Below are positions 43,606-52,925 of a DNA stretch of 64,000 nucleotides, piece by piece (position 1 is the first letter of the stretch; every line of letters begins with the position of its first letter). Source of the DNA: Bacillota bacterium (GTDB lineage: Bacteria > Bacillota > Clostridia > Lachnospirales > Lachnospiraceae); contig JAEZZQ010000016.1 of assembly GCA_023442465.1 (NCBI GenBank), positions 434,001-498,000 of the forward strand, in the 5' to 3' direction. Under the pieces are notes generated by a model, which was not told the origin of the DNA, made no database searches, and worked only from the letters and a program-made list of their open reading frames with translations. Position numbers and translations under genes: made by a program.

Positions 43606-44520
43606 TTATATAACATACTGTTCCATATATCTTTTGCTCAGCTTAAGACTCTTTATAATATTTCCTCTCGTTCCTTCAAAAGCCTTGTCCTCGACTTCTA
43701 TACAGGAATACCCGTCATATCCCACATCGGACAGAGCACTGACATACCTTCCCCAATCCACATCGCCCAATCCCGGAATCTTCGGCGACATATAGGCAAG
43801 CGGATATGCCATGCTTCCTACTTTCTCCAAACGATCCTTATACAGCTTGATATCTTTATAATGTACATGAAATATCTTGTCCGCAAACTCATAAATAGGC
43901 TTAATATAATCGATCATCTGCCAAACAAAATGAGAAGGATCGTAATTGATTCCCAAATAATCGCTGGGTATCAGTTCGAACATTTTTCTCCAAATCTCAG
44001 GTGTGGAAGCAAGATTCTGCCCACCCGGCCACTGCTCCGGGCCAAATAGCATGGGACAATTTTCAATTGCAATTTTCACCTTGTTTTCTTCTGCAAATGC
44101 CATAATCGGTTTCCATATATCCGCGAATATATTCAGATTTTCCTCTACGGTTTTATGCTGGTCTCTGCCGATAAAAGTAGTTACCATATTCACGCCTAAC
44201 TTTGCGCTGAATAAAATGACCTGTTTCAGATGAGCAATATTTGCTTCTCTCTTTTCCGGATTGCCATCCAGCGTATTAGGATAGAACGCCAAAGAAGAAA
44301 TTTCAATAGATTTATTCCTGCAATATTCCTTAATATGTTCTATATAACTTTCCTCCATGCAATTAACGTCTATATGGCTGACCCCCGCATATCTCCTTTC
44401 CGCCTTGCCACTGGGCCAGCAGGCAACCTCCACACAGGAAAAACCCAGCTCTGCCGCCGTATCTATCATTTCCTCAAAACTGTCTTTTTCCAGAATCGCG
44501 CTTACAAATCCTAATTTCAT
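43606..44520 (-). CDS. Sugar phosphate isomerase/epimerase (xylose isomerase-like TIM barrel)
   Basis: This 304-residue protein has AP-endonuclease-2/xylose-isomerase fold motifs: ELGFSCVEVACWPSG, KIAIENCPM (metal Glu), YLGINYDPSHFVWQ (Asp, His), FHVHYKDIK (His), GYSCIEVEDKAF (Glu). ATG 44520 has AAAGGAG eight bases upstream. It is adjacent to a Gfo/Idh/MocA oxidoreductase, a usual pairing in inositol-like or keto-sugar catabolism. Confidence 0.9.
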   Translation of the reverse strand: MKLGFVSAILEKDSFEEMIDTAAELGFSCVEVACWPSGKAERRYAGVSHIDVNCMEESYIEHIKEYCRNKSIEISSLAFYPNTLDGNPEKREANIAHLKQVILFSAKLGVNMVTTFIGRDQHKTVEENLNIFADIWKPIMAFAEENKVKIAIENCPMLFGPEQWPGGQNLASTPEIWRKMFELIPSDYLGINYDPSHFVWQMIDYIKPIYEFADKIFHVHYKDIKLYKDRLEKVGSMAYPLAYMSPKIPGLGDVDWGRYVSALSDVGYDGYSCIEVEDKAFEGTRGNIIKSLKLSKRYMEQYVI

Positions 44521-44555
44521 ATTTATTGCTCCTTTCAAAGCCCTATCATAATCTC

Positions 44556-45593
44556 TTATTGCTCTATTTGAACAGTTCTGCCCGTCCTGGAACTCTCCAC
44601 ACAGGCAAAAACCGCTTCCATTGCATTCAGTGCGGTCTGTCCGTTCAGCTCCGGTTCCTTTCCTGTTCTTAACGCATCTACAAACATGTCTATGACACCT
44701 GACGTTGTCTGGTTATCGTTTGTTTGGATTTTATCTATACAATATTTTACTGTCTCACCGTCTTTCATTTCCAATATAATTGAGTAATCGGGATCGCTGT
44801 ATATCTTCATTACTCCTTTTGTTCCATACATAACCGTGGAATTATTTTCATTCCCATAACAGGTCCATCCTGCCGTCATCGTTCCAACGATACCGCTTTG
44901 CATCTTGTAAATGCAAAAAGCATTGTCATCTACACCTATCTTGTTTCCGGATGCGTCTGTTTTTTCCAATGTGGTCAGAACGGCTGTAGCTTCTGTCACC
45001 TTTTCTCCTGTCAAATATTGAATCAAATCCGTTTTATGTATTCCCAAATCGGCCATAGCTCCCAACACAGCCTTGGATTTATCGAAAAACCATGTGTTTT
45101 TCCCCGCATCTATGCTCCATGTCTCCGGTCCTTTATGGACAAACATTGCCTGGAAAGTAATCAACTTCCCTATTGTCCCGGCTTCTATCAGCTCCTTCGC
45201 CTTTCCATGAGCCTTTGCAAGACGCTGGTTATGTCCTATCATCAGTATTTTCCCTGTTCTCTCCGATGCCTCTACCATCGCCTTGCACTCCTCCAGAGTC
45301 ATTGCCATGGGCTTCTCACAAAGAACGTGCTTTCCCGCTTCCAGTGCCTTTATCGTAATCTCCGCATGAACATGATTCGCAGCACATACGCTTACCGCAT
45401 CGATTTGAGGATTCTCCAGCATCTCTTCATAGGAAGCATAAGCAATTCCCCCATGCACATTTGCCAAAGCTTCCGCTCTTTCCCTGCTGACATCGTAAAA
45501 TCCCGCTATCTTTACGTCATTCAACGCCATATATTCCGGTATATGTCTGACCTGTGCTATTTTTCCGCATCCGATAATACCAATATGAAACAT
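44556..45593 (-). CDS. Gfo/Idh/MocA-family oxidoreductase
   Basis: This 345-residue NAD(P)-dependent sugar dehydrogenase has the Rossmann start IGIIGCGKIAQVRHIPEYM, the family lysine in HVLCEKPMAMTLEE, and the substrate-binding motif MADLGIHKTDLIQYL with the catalytic His. It oxidises a sugar or cyclitol carbon. Located between the permease and isomerase genes of the ABC uptake operon. Confidence 0.93.
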   Translation of the reverse strand: MFHIGIIGCGKIAQVRHIPEYMALNDVKIAGFYDVSRERAEALANVHGGIAYASYEEMLENPQIDAVSVCAANHVHAEITIKALEAGKHVLCEKPMAMTLEECKAMVEASERTGKILMIGHNQRLAKAHGKAKELIEAGTIGKLITFQAMFVHKGPETWSIDAGKNTWFFDKSKAVLGAMADLGIHKTDLIQYLTGEKVTEATAVLTTLEKTDASGNKIGVDDNAFCIYKMQSGIVGTMTAGWTCYGNENNSTVMYGTKGVMKIYSDPDYSIILEMKDGETVKYCIDKIQTNDNQTTSGVIDMFVDALRTGKEPELNGQTALNAMEAVFACVESSRTGRTVQIEQ

Positions 45594-45607
45594 ATATCCT
45601 TCCTCCT

Positions 45608-46564
45608 TTAGTTTTTATTCAGTAAATTTACCCTTAACGCGCTGATACCAAGAGCAATGATTATAATAGCTCCGGAAGCAATTTCTTGAAGATACGGATT
45701 AACTCCCAAAATATTAAGAACATTGGATATCAAACCCATAAGCAGTACTCCAAAAAAAGTACCTATAATATTTCCTTTGCCGCCGCTGATAGGAACTCCG
45801 CCTATTACCACCGCTCCCATAGCCTGCAGTTCCATGCCCGCGCCCGATGACGGAAGAGCTGAACCGACTCTTGAAAGCAAAAGAACGGCAGCTACGCCCA
45901 CAAAAAAACCATTCAGCACAAAAAATATCAATTTATTTCCAGTAACACGTATTCCTGCAAGAAATGCGGATTTCTCATTGCAGCCAATGGCAAACAGCCT
46001 TCTGCCGATTTGCGTATATTTTAAAATGATATGTACAATGACATAGCCGATCAAACTGATTACAAATATCAACGGTATTATATTTAAAACCTTTGTTTTG
46101 CTTAAAAAGTCGAATTCTCCATATACAGTACGAATCACACCTTTTGTTATGAAAAGTGCGGCACCCGTGTAGACACTCGTAGTTGCCAAAGAAATGATAA
46201 AGGACGGTGCCTTAAACAGTATTGCTAATATTCCGTTTAATAAAGTACACAGCATGCTCACCAGAATACCTACTGCAGACGCAGCAATTCCGTTCACTCC
46301 TGCGTTGATCAAAATTGCCGTAATGCAACAAGTGAGTCCGATAATAGCGCCTACCGAAATATCAAAATTTCCCGAGATTATTATAATAGATGCCCCTGCT
46401 GCCACTAGACCCAAAACAGCAATCTGCTCAAAGATATTCATAATATTGTTCACCATCAAAAACCTGGGATTTATGATTGCCGTTATTGCAGAAATCAGTA
46501 AAATAACCATTAAAAGAATCAGCCATTGCGACCTGAGTAATGTTTGTTTAATCTTTATATTCAT
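45608..46564 (-). CDS. Sugar ABC transporter permease (RbsC-like)
   Basis: This 318-residue protein is a BPD_transp_2 family permease with about ten helices; GASIIIISGNFDISVGAIIG and AMGAVVIGGVPISGGKGNIIG are the conserved carbohydrate-permease motifs. Its start overlaps the ATPase gene by 17 bases. Confidence 0.94.
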   Translation of the reverse strand: MNIKIKQTLLRSQWLILLMVILLISAITAIINPRFLMVNNIMNIFEQIAVLGLVAAGASIIIISGNFDISVGAIIGLTCCITAILINAGVNGIAASAVGILVSMLCTLLNGILAILFKAPSFIISLATTSVYTGAALFITKGVIRTVYGEFDFLSKTKVLNIIPLIFVISLIGYVIVHIILKYTQIGRRLFAIGCNEKSAFLAGIRVTGNKLIFFVLNGFFVGVAAVLLLSRVGSALPSSGAGMELQAMGAVVIGGVPISGGKGNIIGTFFGVLLMGLISNVLNILGVNPYLQEIASGAIIIIALGISALRVNLLNKN

Positions 46565-48071
46565 TGTCTGTCTCCTTTTCCCGTTCGCCCGTTTCCTCTA
46601 CTCCCATATAGGCCTTTAAAAGCTTGTCCTCAGTCACTTCTCCCGCCTTAAAAATATGGGTCAGTTCTCCGTCCTTCATTACACCGATCCGATCGCTCAT
46701 AGATAGTAGCTCCGGCATATTAGAAGAGACCATAATAATCATTTTGCCCTGCTTTGACAGTCCCTCCATAAGGCGGTATATTTCCTCTCTGGCTCCTACA
46801 TCCACGCCTTTGGAAGGTTCATCGAAAATGTATACATCTCCCTGCATGGAAATCCATCTGGAAATTACTACCTTTTGCTGGTTTCCGCCGCTGAGTTTGC
46901 CTACCTCATGTTGTTGGTTGAAAACCTTGATATCCAATTGTCCAATTTGATCCCCAACAAGCTTTGATTCTTCTTTCAAGCTCAAAAAGAACTTGTTTTC
47001 ATTTTTAGTAATAGAGATATTTTCTTTTACGGAACGCTCCAAAAAAAGGCCTTCACCTTTTCTGTCTTCCGAAACATAACATATTCCTTTTTCAATTGCA
47101 TTTTTAGGGTTTGCAGGCGTTATTTCCTTCCCATCCAGATAAAGCTTGCCCGACTCCTGTCTGTCAGCACCGAATAACATTCTGACTAACTCAGTCCGTC
47201 CTGCTCCCACCAGACCGCCTAAGCCAAATATTTCGCCTCTCGATACTGAAAAGCTCACATTTTTCACCAGACCGTTTCCACTGTAACTTTTTATCTCCAA
47301 GGCATTGTCACCTTTATCAAAATTCCCCTTTTGATAGAAGTTTGACGCATCTCTGCCGACCATATCCTTTATCAGCTGTTCCTGTGTTGTTTCTTTTAGC
47401 ACGCGTTCACATATACTATGCCCGTCCTTCAACACGAGGGCACGATCTCCCACTCGATATATTTCCTCAAAATAATGTGAAATATAAATAATTCCAATTC
47501 CGTCCTTTTTCAATTGACCGATAAGCTGCATCAATGATGCCGTTTCCTCTTCGCCCAGCGACGCGGTGGGCTCATCCATAATAATAACTTTTGCTTCTTT
47601 ATACAGCGCTTTCGCAATCTGTAAGTTTTGTTTCTGTCCGGGAGACAAATCTTCCACTAATGAATCGGGGCGAATTCTAATCTTAAGACGGTCAAGCAAT
47701 TGTCCTGTAATCTTCTCCTGCTCCTTCCGGTTAATGAAAATTCTGCCGAATTTAATTTCTGATCCTTGAAAAATATTGTCGGAAACAGTCAGCGTATCTA
47801 CCAGATCCACATCCTGATAAATCGTTGCTATTCCAAGTTTAATCGCCTCCGACGGCTGCATCTTGTCATAATGTTTATCGAATAACACAATTTCTCCACT
47901 ATCCGGTTTCTCAGCACCCGATAAAATTTTAATCAATGTAGACTTTCCGGCGCCGTTTTCTCCCACAAGGCAAAGCACTTCTCCCGCCCATAAAGACAAG
48001 CTGACATCATGCAATACCTGTATGCCCGAAAATGATTTATTAATTCCCTTTAATTCGAGTATTTTTTTCAA
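46548..48071 (-). CDS. Sugar ABC transporter ATP-binding protein (RbsA-like, two NBDs)
   Basis: This 507-residue fused ATPase has NBD1 with GENGAGKST, DLSPGQKQNLQIAKAL and IIMDEPTASL. NBD2 (from about 250) has GLVGAGRTE in place of a canonical Walker A, signature KLSGGNQQKVVISRW and YIFDEPSKGVD. The RbsA/MglA type has exactly this degenerate second Walker A. Drives a permease homodimer for monosaccharide uptake. Confidence 0.95.
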   Translation of the reverse strand: MKKILELKGINKSFSGIQVLHDVSLSLWAGEVLCLVGENGAGKSTLIKILSGAEKPDSGEIVLFDKHYDKMQPSEAIKLGIATIYQDVDLVDTLTVSDNIFQGSEIKFGRIFINRKEQEKITGQLLDRLKIRIRPDSLVEDLSPGQKQNLQIAKALYKEAKVIIMDEPTASLGEEETASLMQLIGQLKKDGIGIIYISHYFEEIYRVGDRALVLKDGHSICERVLKETTQEQLIKDMVGRDASNFYQKGNFDKGDNALEIKSYSGNGLVKNVSFSVSRGEIFGLGGLVGAGRTELVRMLFGADRQESGKLYLDGKEITPANPKNAIEKGICYVSEDRKGEGLFLERSVKENISITKNENKFFLSLKEESKLVGDQIGQLDIKVFNQQHEVGKLSGGNQQKVVISRWISMQGDVYIFDEPSKGVDVGAREEIYRLMEGLSKQGKMIIMVSSNMPELLSMSDRIGVMKDGELTHIFKAGEVTEDKLLKAYMGVEETGEREKETDNEYKD

Positions 48072-48091
48072 TGTATCTTATCTCCTTTATA

Positions 48092-48122
48092 AAGGAAAAG
48101 CAGTCAATGACTGCCTTTCCTT
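48092..48122 (-). terminator. Intercistronic hairpin between lipoprotein and ATPase genes
   Basis: AAGG...GCAGTCA and TGACTGC...CCTT form a stem between the two genes. Such hairpins often raise the level of the binding-protein mRNA relative to downstream genes by partial termination or 3' protection. Confidence 0.65.
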
Positions 48123-48133
48123 AACCACATTAA

Positions 48134-49240
48134 TCACTTCATTAATTCCGGGAAATACTCATTGGTCAAATCCCAATAAATATCATTAACTTCCCATGGT
48201 ACTACCTTCGATTCATCATCGATATTTTCTTGATCAACAGGCATGATAGGCAGCATAACTGCTTGTTCTACCGCTGTGCTGCTGCCGGTTACATATTGGT
48301 CCAGCACAAGGAAAGATACCAGCCCTTCCCAGCCGGGAGAAGAAGAAATCGTATAGCTCAATTTACCGTTTTGAATAAGAGGAAGACCTGCAGGAGAACC
48401 GTTCTGAGCGATTACCGTGTACTGATCCAGCAGATTATTGTTTTCCAGCATTTGAACAACAGCAGCAGCCATATCTTCGTTCATCACATATATAATGGAG
48501 AATTCCTTGCCGGAAGCGATCAGATCCTGTGCAACATTTACCGCCTCACTGGGATCGTACTTGCCTTCTCTTATGTCAATGCACTCATTCTGTCCCAATT
48601 CTTCGGATTTTGCAGTCATTGCTTCATTTATCATCTGGCAAGGTACCGATTCGAAATTACCGGTAATAATAACATAATTTTCACCTGCGTGATTATCTGC
48701 CATCCACTGCGCATAATTATTTCCCATTTCTACCCAGTCAAAATCAATTGCAGCAACTATATCCTGTTTTGCATCCAGCGCCGTAGCACAGGAGTCTGTA
48801 GCCACTACCGGAATTCCGGCCTCTGCAAATTTTTCTGCAGCAATTTTCGCTCCATTTTCATTAAAGGAAAAAATACAAACACCATCAACTCCCTGATTTA
48901 TCATTGCGTCGATATTGGCAACTTCTTTGCTCGCATCGTAATCCGAGTTAAGTACCACTACGTCATAACCCGCTTTTTCTGCTCCCATCTGGAAACCTTC
49001 TACATTTCTCTGATACCATGTATCAGGGCCGGGTGTAATATAACCATATACTTTCTTGCCCTCTGCACTGGTTTCTTCTGTCTGAGGCTCACTATTAGCC
49101 GTTTCTTCTTTCGTTTCTACTGCCTGCTGGTTATCCGCTGCCGTATCCGTGTTTTCAGTCTTCTGACACGCGGTCAGACTTAGGACCATAACGGATGCAC
49201 ACAGTAAAGCTACTACTCTCTTGTACATTTTCTTTTTCAT
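48134..49240 (-). CDS. Sugar ABC transporter substrate-binding lipoprotein (RbsB-like)
   Basis: This 368-residue protein has a signal ending MVLSLTACQ (lipid Cys near residue 25), a Glu/Thr-rich linker, then a periplasmic-binding type 1 domain beginning KKVYGYITPGPDTWYQRNVE with DASKEVANIDAMINQGVDGV and the second-lobe LENNNLLDQYTVIAQNGSPAG. Binds a monosaccharide or related ligand. Second gene after the epimerase. Confidence 0.93.
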   Translation of the reverse strand: MKKKMYKRVVALLCASVMVLSLTACQKTENTDTAADNQQAVETKEETANSEPQTEETSAEGKKVYGYITPGPDTWYQRNVEGFQMGAEKAGYDVVVLNSDYDASKEVANIDAMINQGVDGVCIFSFNENGAKIAAEKFAEAGIPVVATDSCATALDAKQDIVAAIDFDWVEMGNNYAQWMADNHAGENYVIITGNFESVPCQMINEAMTAKSEELGQNECIDIREGKYDPSEAVNVAQDLIASGKEFSIIYVMNEDMAAAVVQMLENNNLLDQYTVIAQNGSPAGLPLIQNGKLSYTISSSPGWEGLVSFLVLDQYVTGSSTAVEQAVMLPIMPVDQENIDDESKVVPWEVNDIYWDLTNEYFPELMK

Positions 49241-49252
49241 ACTACTCTCTCC

Positions 49253-50095
49253 TTATAATGTGTTTTTTAAAAATTTGAGACCTTCTCTTGCCAGAGTATC
49301 CTGATCCTTGGCTAGTGGTCTCCATAAAGAAACTGCTTTTGCAATTTCTTTTATGTCAGTTGTGAATGATTCAATTACGACAGAGCCATCATAATTAATA
49401 TCTGCAAGCGCCTTTTTGATTTCCAGCCAGTTGAAATGATCCTCTCCCGGTGTTCCTCTGTCATTGGCACAGGCATGAAAATCATACAGCTTATTCCCTG
49501 CCAGCCGTATTGCCGAAGGGATATCCTTTTCTTCAATGTTCATATGAAAGGTATCCAATAAAAATCCTACATTGTCCTGCCTCAATTCATCCATAAACTT
49601 AAGGCCCTGATAAACCGTATTCATAAAGTCCGTTTCAAACCGGTTTAACGGTTCAAGTGCAAGTTTTACATTTTTGGAAGCAGCATACTCCGCGGTATAT
49701 TTCATATTTTCAAGCACATATTCTCTTTGCCTTTTACGTTCTCCGGCATCTGCTACCCCGGTCTTTCCCGTTGCTGCATACATGGGGCCTGCCACATAAG
49801 GCGAACCGGTCACCTCCGCCATATCGATCAGAGTCTTTATATACTGCATACCTTCTTCTCTGTATGCTTTTACATCGGAACCTATGTCTCGTCTTTCGCC
49901 GAAAGCGCCGCAAATGTGCACCGCAATCCCTATCTTATCCGCTTCTTCCTTCACCAATTCAATATCGATGACCTCCGGACTCTCGACCCCGATTTCATAA
50001 ATATCGAATCCCATATCCTTCGCGTGCTGCAATTGATCTAATGTATGGCTGGAAAAAGGAGAGACCCATACATATGAACTTATTCCATATTTCAT
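49253..50095 (-). CDS. D-psicose/D-tagatose 3-epimerase-family protein
   Basis: This 280-residue TIM barrel has the DPEase active-site pattern: KLALEPLNRFETDFMNT (Glu), GFLLDTFHMNIEEKD (Asp, His), LYDFHACANDRGTPGEDHFN (His, Arg) and GSVVIESF (Glu), matching the metal ligands Glu-Asp-His-Glu of keto-hexose 3-epimerases. First gene of the operon, so the imported substrate is plausibly a ketohexose or ketose-like polyol. The exact sugar is inference. Confidence 0.9.
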   Translation of the reverse strand: MKYGISSYVWVSPFSSHTLDQLQHAKDMGFDIYEIGVESPEVIDIELVKEEADKIGIAVHICGAFGERRDIGSDVKAYREEGMQYIKTLIDMAEVTGSPYVAGPMYAATGKTGVADAGERKRQREYVLENMKYTAEYAASKNVKLALEPLNRFETDFMNTVYQGLKFMDELRQDNVGFLLDTFHMNIEEKDIPSAIRLAGNKLYDFHACANDRGTPGEDHFNWLEIKKALADINYDGSVVIESFTTDIKEIAKAVSLWRPLAKDQDTLAREGLKFLKNTL

Positions 50096-50106
50096 ATCAT
50101 ACCTCG

Positions 50107-50177
50107 TTTTACTGTAAAAATATTTTATTTCTGTAAATTTACATTTTTATAATATTCTATTTTGCCATAATTGTCAA
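50107..50177 (-). promoter_or_regulatory. Sugar operon promoter with two palindromic operators
   Basis: On the minus strand TTGACA (50172-50177), 17-base spacer, TATTAT (50149-50154). Just downstream are TGTAAATTTACA (50132-50143), a perfect palindrome at the expected transcription start, and TTTTACTGTAAAA (50107-50119). Both have the TGTAAA-type half-site of LacI-family operators, and a LacI gene is divergent. Confidence 0.82.
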
Positions 50178-50371
50178 ATGTGTATTAAGTTTTTTTTGAT
50201 TTTTAGTAATTATAAATAAATAATTTTTCAGATTTTTGTATATTATTTCTTTTTCATCTTTTGAATTAATGTAAGAATTATTTTTTACACTATTTTTTAC
50301 ATTTTTATTTACATTTCACTTCCTATTCGCTATACTAAGTAAAGTATAAAAATTTAAATGGGGGATTTGTT

Positions 50372-51379
50372 ATGACACAAAATTCAAAAATAACAATAGA
50401 AGAAATCGCACAGAAAGCCAATGTTTCCATTGCAACTGTCTCAAGAATTCTGAACAATAAAGATACTGTAAAACCAGCTACCAGAGAAAAAGTAATTTCT
50501 ATAATGGAAGAACTGCAATTTAAGCCCAAAGCTCCATCCGGCCTTAATAATTCAAAAAGCAGGGTTATTCTCATGTGTGTTCCTGACTTTAACAACCCTT
50601 TTAATTCACTTGTCATTGACGGTGTCCAAAAAGCAGCGCATGACAATGGCTATGATGTACTGTTGCTGCAATCTAAAGATTATTATACCGAAAGTGATGA
50701 TTATTTAAACATTCTAAAAAATAATTCTTTGGCGGGTATGCTCATTTTATCCTCCGCTCCCAACAATAAGTTATTGGAAGAGCTGAGCTTCCGCTGCCCT
50801 GTTGTAATGTGCTCGGAATATTCCGAAACTTACGGCGTGTCTTATGTGAGCATCGATGACGTAGCTGCTGCGCAGAAAGCGGTGAACTATTTAATCTCCA
50901 TAGGATGTAGAAAAATCGGGTTTTTAAATTGCAATATGAAATTCAAATACGCGAGACATCGCGAGAAGGGTTACCGGCTGGCCTTAGAAAATGCCGGCCT
51001 GGAAATAAATCCCGAATGGACTGCCCATATTTCTTCTATTAATTTCAATTCTGCGATTTCACATGCAAGGCATATTTTAAGCCTTTCCAACAGACCGGAT
51101 GCTTTGTTTTGTACATCCGACTATTTCGCAGTCAGCGCAATCCGTGCTGCCAACGAACTGGGTATAAAGGTGCCTGAAGACTTGTCCATTATCGGTTTCG
51201 ACAACATCGACTTGTCCTTGATGTGCAATCCGCCCTTAACGACAATCGAACAGCCCTGTTTTGATATCGGCTTTCAAGCTTGTGAACTCCTGATCGAAAA
51301 AATATTGAACCCCCATGCACCGGATAAGCAAGTAATCCTGCATACAGAGCTGGTTGTACGAAGTTCTACAAAACTATAA
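50372..51379 (+). CDS. LacI-family transcriptional regulator
   Basis: This 335-residue repressor has the N-terminal helix-turn-helix and hinge (ITIEEIAQKANVSIATVSRI then LNNKDTVKPATREKV) and a periplasmic-binding-like sensor domain ending in the C-terminal TTIEQPCFDIG motif. Divergent from the epimerase-ABC operon, whose promoter carries two matching palindromes. Probably responds to the imported sugar. Confidence 0.93.
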   Translation: MTQNSKITIEEIAQKANVSIATVSRILNNKDTVKPATREKVISIMEELQFKPKAPSGLNNSKSRVILMCVPDFNNPFNSLVIDGVQKAAHDNGYDVLLLQSKDYYTESDDYLNILKNNSLAGMLILSSAPNNKLLEELSFRCPVVMCSEYSETYGVSYVSIDDVAAAQKAVNYLISIGCRKIGFLNCNMKFKYARHREKGYRLALENAGLEINPEWTAHISSINFNSAISHARHILSLSNRPDALFCTSDYFAVSAIRAANELGIKVPEDLSIIGFDNIDLSLMCNPPLTTIEQPCFDIGFQACELLIEKILNPHAPDKQVILHTELVVRSSTKL

Positions 51380-51404
51380 AAGTTGGCCCCGAATACGTTT
51401 CCCT

Positions 51405-51442
51405 GCCTTCACGGCTGCATTTTCCTTACAAACTGTGAAGGC
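51405..51442 (+). terminator. Terminator of the LacI gene
   Basis: GCCTTCAC (51405-51412) pairs with GTGAAGGC (51435-51442) and is followed by TTTGTTGTTTC. Confidence 0.75.
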
Positions 51443-51466
51443 TTTGTTGTTTCATAGTTTCCATTC

Positions 51467-52798
51467 TTATAACTTATATTTTGTTATTTCATCTCTTATC
51501 AATTTTACCGCTCTTACTAAATCCTCATCCTCACAGTTACATACACACAGACGCAGTCCCTCCGCAACGGTAAATTCGTCTAAATAACAGTCTTTTATAC
51601 TATTTATCCTAACATTGCATTTTGCCAGACTGTTTACTACCTTCTCCGCGACACCTTTCTCCGTTTCTATAAAGGCATAAATACCTGTAGATGGAATATG
51701 GTATTTGACATCACTGGAAAAAAAGTGCTCGCATGCCTGTCTTAAGACTTCCATCTTATTCTTATAGAACTTTTTCGTTCTTAGCACATGGGATTTATAC
51801 ATACGGCTTTTCAAATATATTTCCAGAGCCCCTTGCGTCAGGACCGGAGTATTTATATCCATGCTGTGCTTATAATGCATAAATTCCTTTTTCAAAGGTT
51901 CCGGTAAAATTGCCATCCCAAGGCGCAGCCCCGGTAATAAAGTTTTGGAAAAACTGCGGATATAAATAACCCGTTCCTTCCCGCCCATGGCATAAAGAGA
52001 GTCCACCTTTTCCTCCAGTTCTAAATCCGCCAGATAATCGTCCTCCACTATGTATACATCATACTGATCAGCCAGCCTTATGATTTCCTGTTTTTGCTTC
52101 TCACAGCAGCTAAACCCTGTCGGGTTTTGAAATCTTGGCATAAAATAGAAGAACTTAATATCGCCTGCTTTAAAAAGCGCTTCCAATTCCGTTAAATCAA
52201 TCCCCTCCTTTGTCCTTCTTATGCCTATGACAGGTATTTTATTGCAGCTAAGGGCTTGAAGCATGACCGCATAAGTCGGCTGCTCCACAATGACTTTCGT
52301 ACCGTTCCCGGGAAAGGGCATGGCTGCCAGAATATATAATGCCTGCTGCGCACCATTGGTAATGAAAATATCCTGCTGCCTTGTAAATATATGGAAATTT
52401 ATCAAATGCTTAGCCAAAGCTTCCCTTAATTCCTGCATTCCCTGAGGCGGCGCGTATTCCATAAGCTTATTTTGATAGATGGAAATAGATTTCTCCATGC
52501 AATGATAAAAATCTTTATAAGGGTTAATAGAATCCGGAGGCCTGACAGTAATCAGATCGATCTCATCCTTGGGATTTGAAAGTCTGCCCATGGATTTCAC
52601 TACATAAAAACCACTTTTGGGTGCTGCATATATCAGATGCTCTTCTTCCAAAAGTCTATAGGCTTTTAGAACGGTATCCGGATTATACCCGGATGCCCTG
52701 ACATAGGCTTGAATGGAAGGCAGCTTTTCACCTGATTTTAAGTCACCTCTGTATATTCTATCCTTGATGGAATCGGCTATTTGAGTATATTTGTACAT
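51467..52798 (-). CDS. MocR-type GntR/aminotransferase fusion regulator
   Basis: This 443-residue protein has a GntR winged helix (residues 1-75: IYRGDLKSGEKLPSIQAYVR then YNPDTVLKAYRLLEEEHLIY) and a type I PLP-aminotransferase domain with FITNGAQQAL, FYFMPRFQNPTGFSC and the Schiff-base Lys in YIRSFSKTLLPGLRLG. MocR proteins sense an amino compound through PLP. Divergent from a decarboxylase-like gene, with an 18-base palindrome between them. Confidence 0.93.
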   Translation of the reverse strand: MYKYTQIADSIKDRIYRGDLKSGEKLPSIQAYVRASGYNPDTVLKAYRLLEEEHLIYAAPKSGFYVVKSMGRLSNPKDEIDLITVRPPDSINPYKDFYHCMEKSISIYQNKLMEYAPPQGMQELREALAKHLINFHIFTRQQDIFITNGAQQALYILAAMPFPGNGTKVIVEQPTYAVMLQALSCNKIPVIGIRRTKEGIDLTELEALFKAGDIKFFYFMPRFQNPTGFSCCEKQKQEIIRLADQYDVYIVEDDYLADLELEEKVDSLYAMGGKERVIYIRSFSKTLLPGLRLGMAILPEPLKKEFMHYKHSMDINTPVLTQGALEIYLKSRMYKSHVLRTKKFYKNKMEVLRQACEHFFSSDVKYHIPSTGIYAFIETEKGVAEKVVNSLAKCNVRINSIKDCYLDEFTVAEGLRLCVCNCEDEDLVRAVKLIRDEITKYKL

Positions 52799-52821
52799 GC
52801 TTCCCTCTCCTTTCAGGCATT

Positions 52822-52839
52822 ATCTGTACCGGTACAGAT
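52822..52839. promoter_or_regulatory. Palindromic MocR operator candidate
   Basis: A perfect 18-base palindrome with half-site ATCTGTACC, 24 bases upstream of the MocR start and about 85 before the decarboxylase start. A weaker dyad, TATCCG/CGGATA, lies at about 52863-52877 near a TATAAT box for the plus gene. Confidence 0.75.
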
Positions 52840-52925
52840 GGCTTTTGAAATTCTTGTTTTTTTTATCCGGCTCGGATAAGATTACTATAATCATATCACA
52901 GAGCAGAGAAGGAGAATATATTACC

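Noticed and set aside
48230..49183. Plus-strand 317-codon frame
   Set aside because: Antisense to the sugar-binding lipoprotein, very rich in Cys/Ile/Tyr as expected of a shadow.
52838..52925. Lysine riboswitch before the decarboxylase-like gene
   Set aside because: The leader is under 90 bases, too short for the roughly 170-base lysine riboswitch, and no matching motifs were seen.
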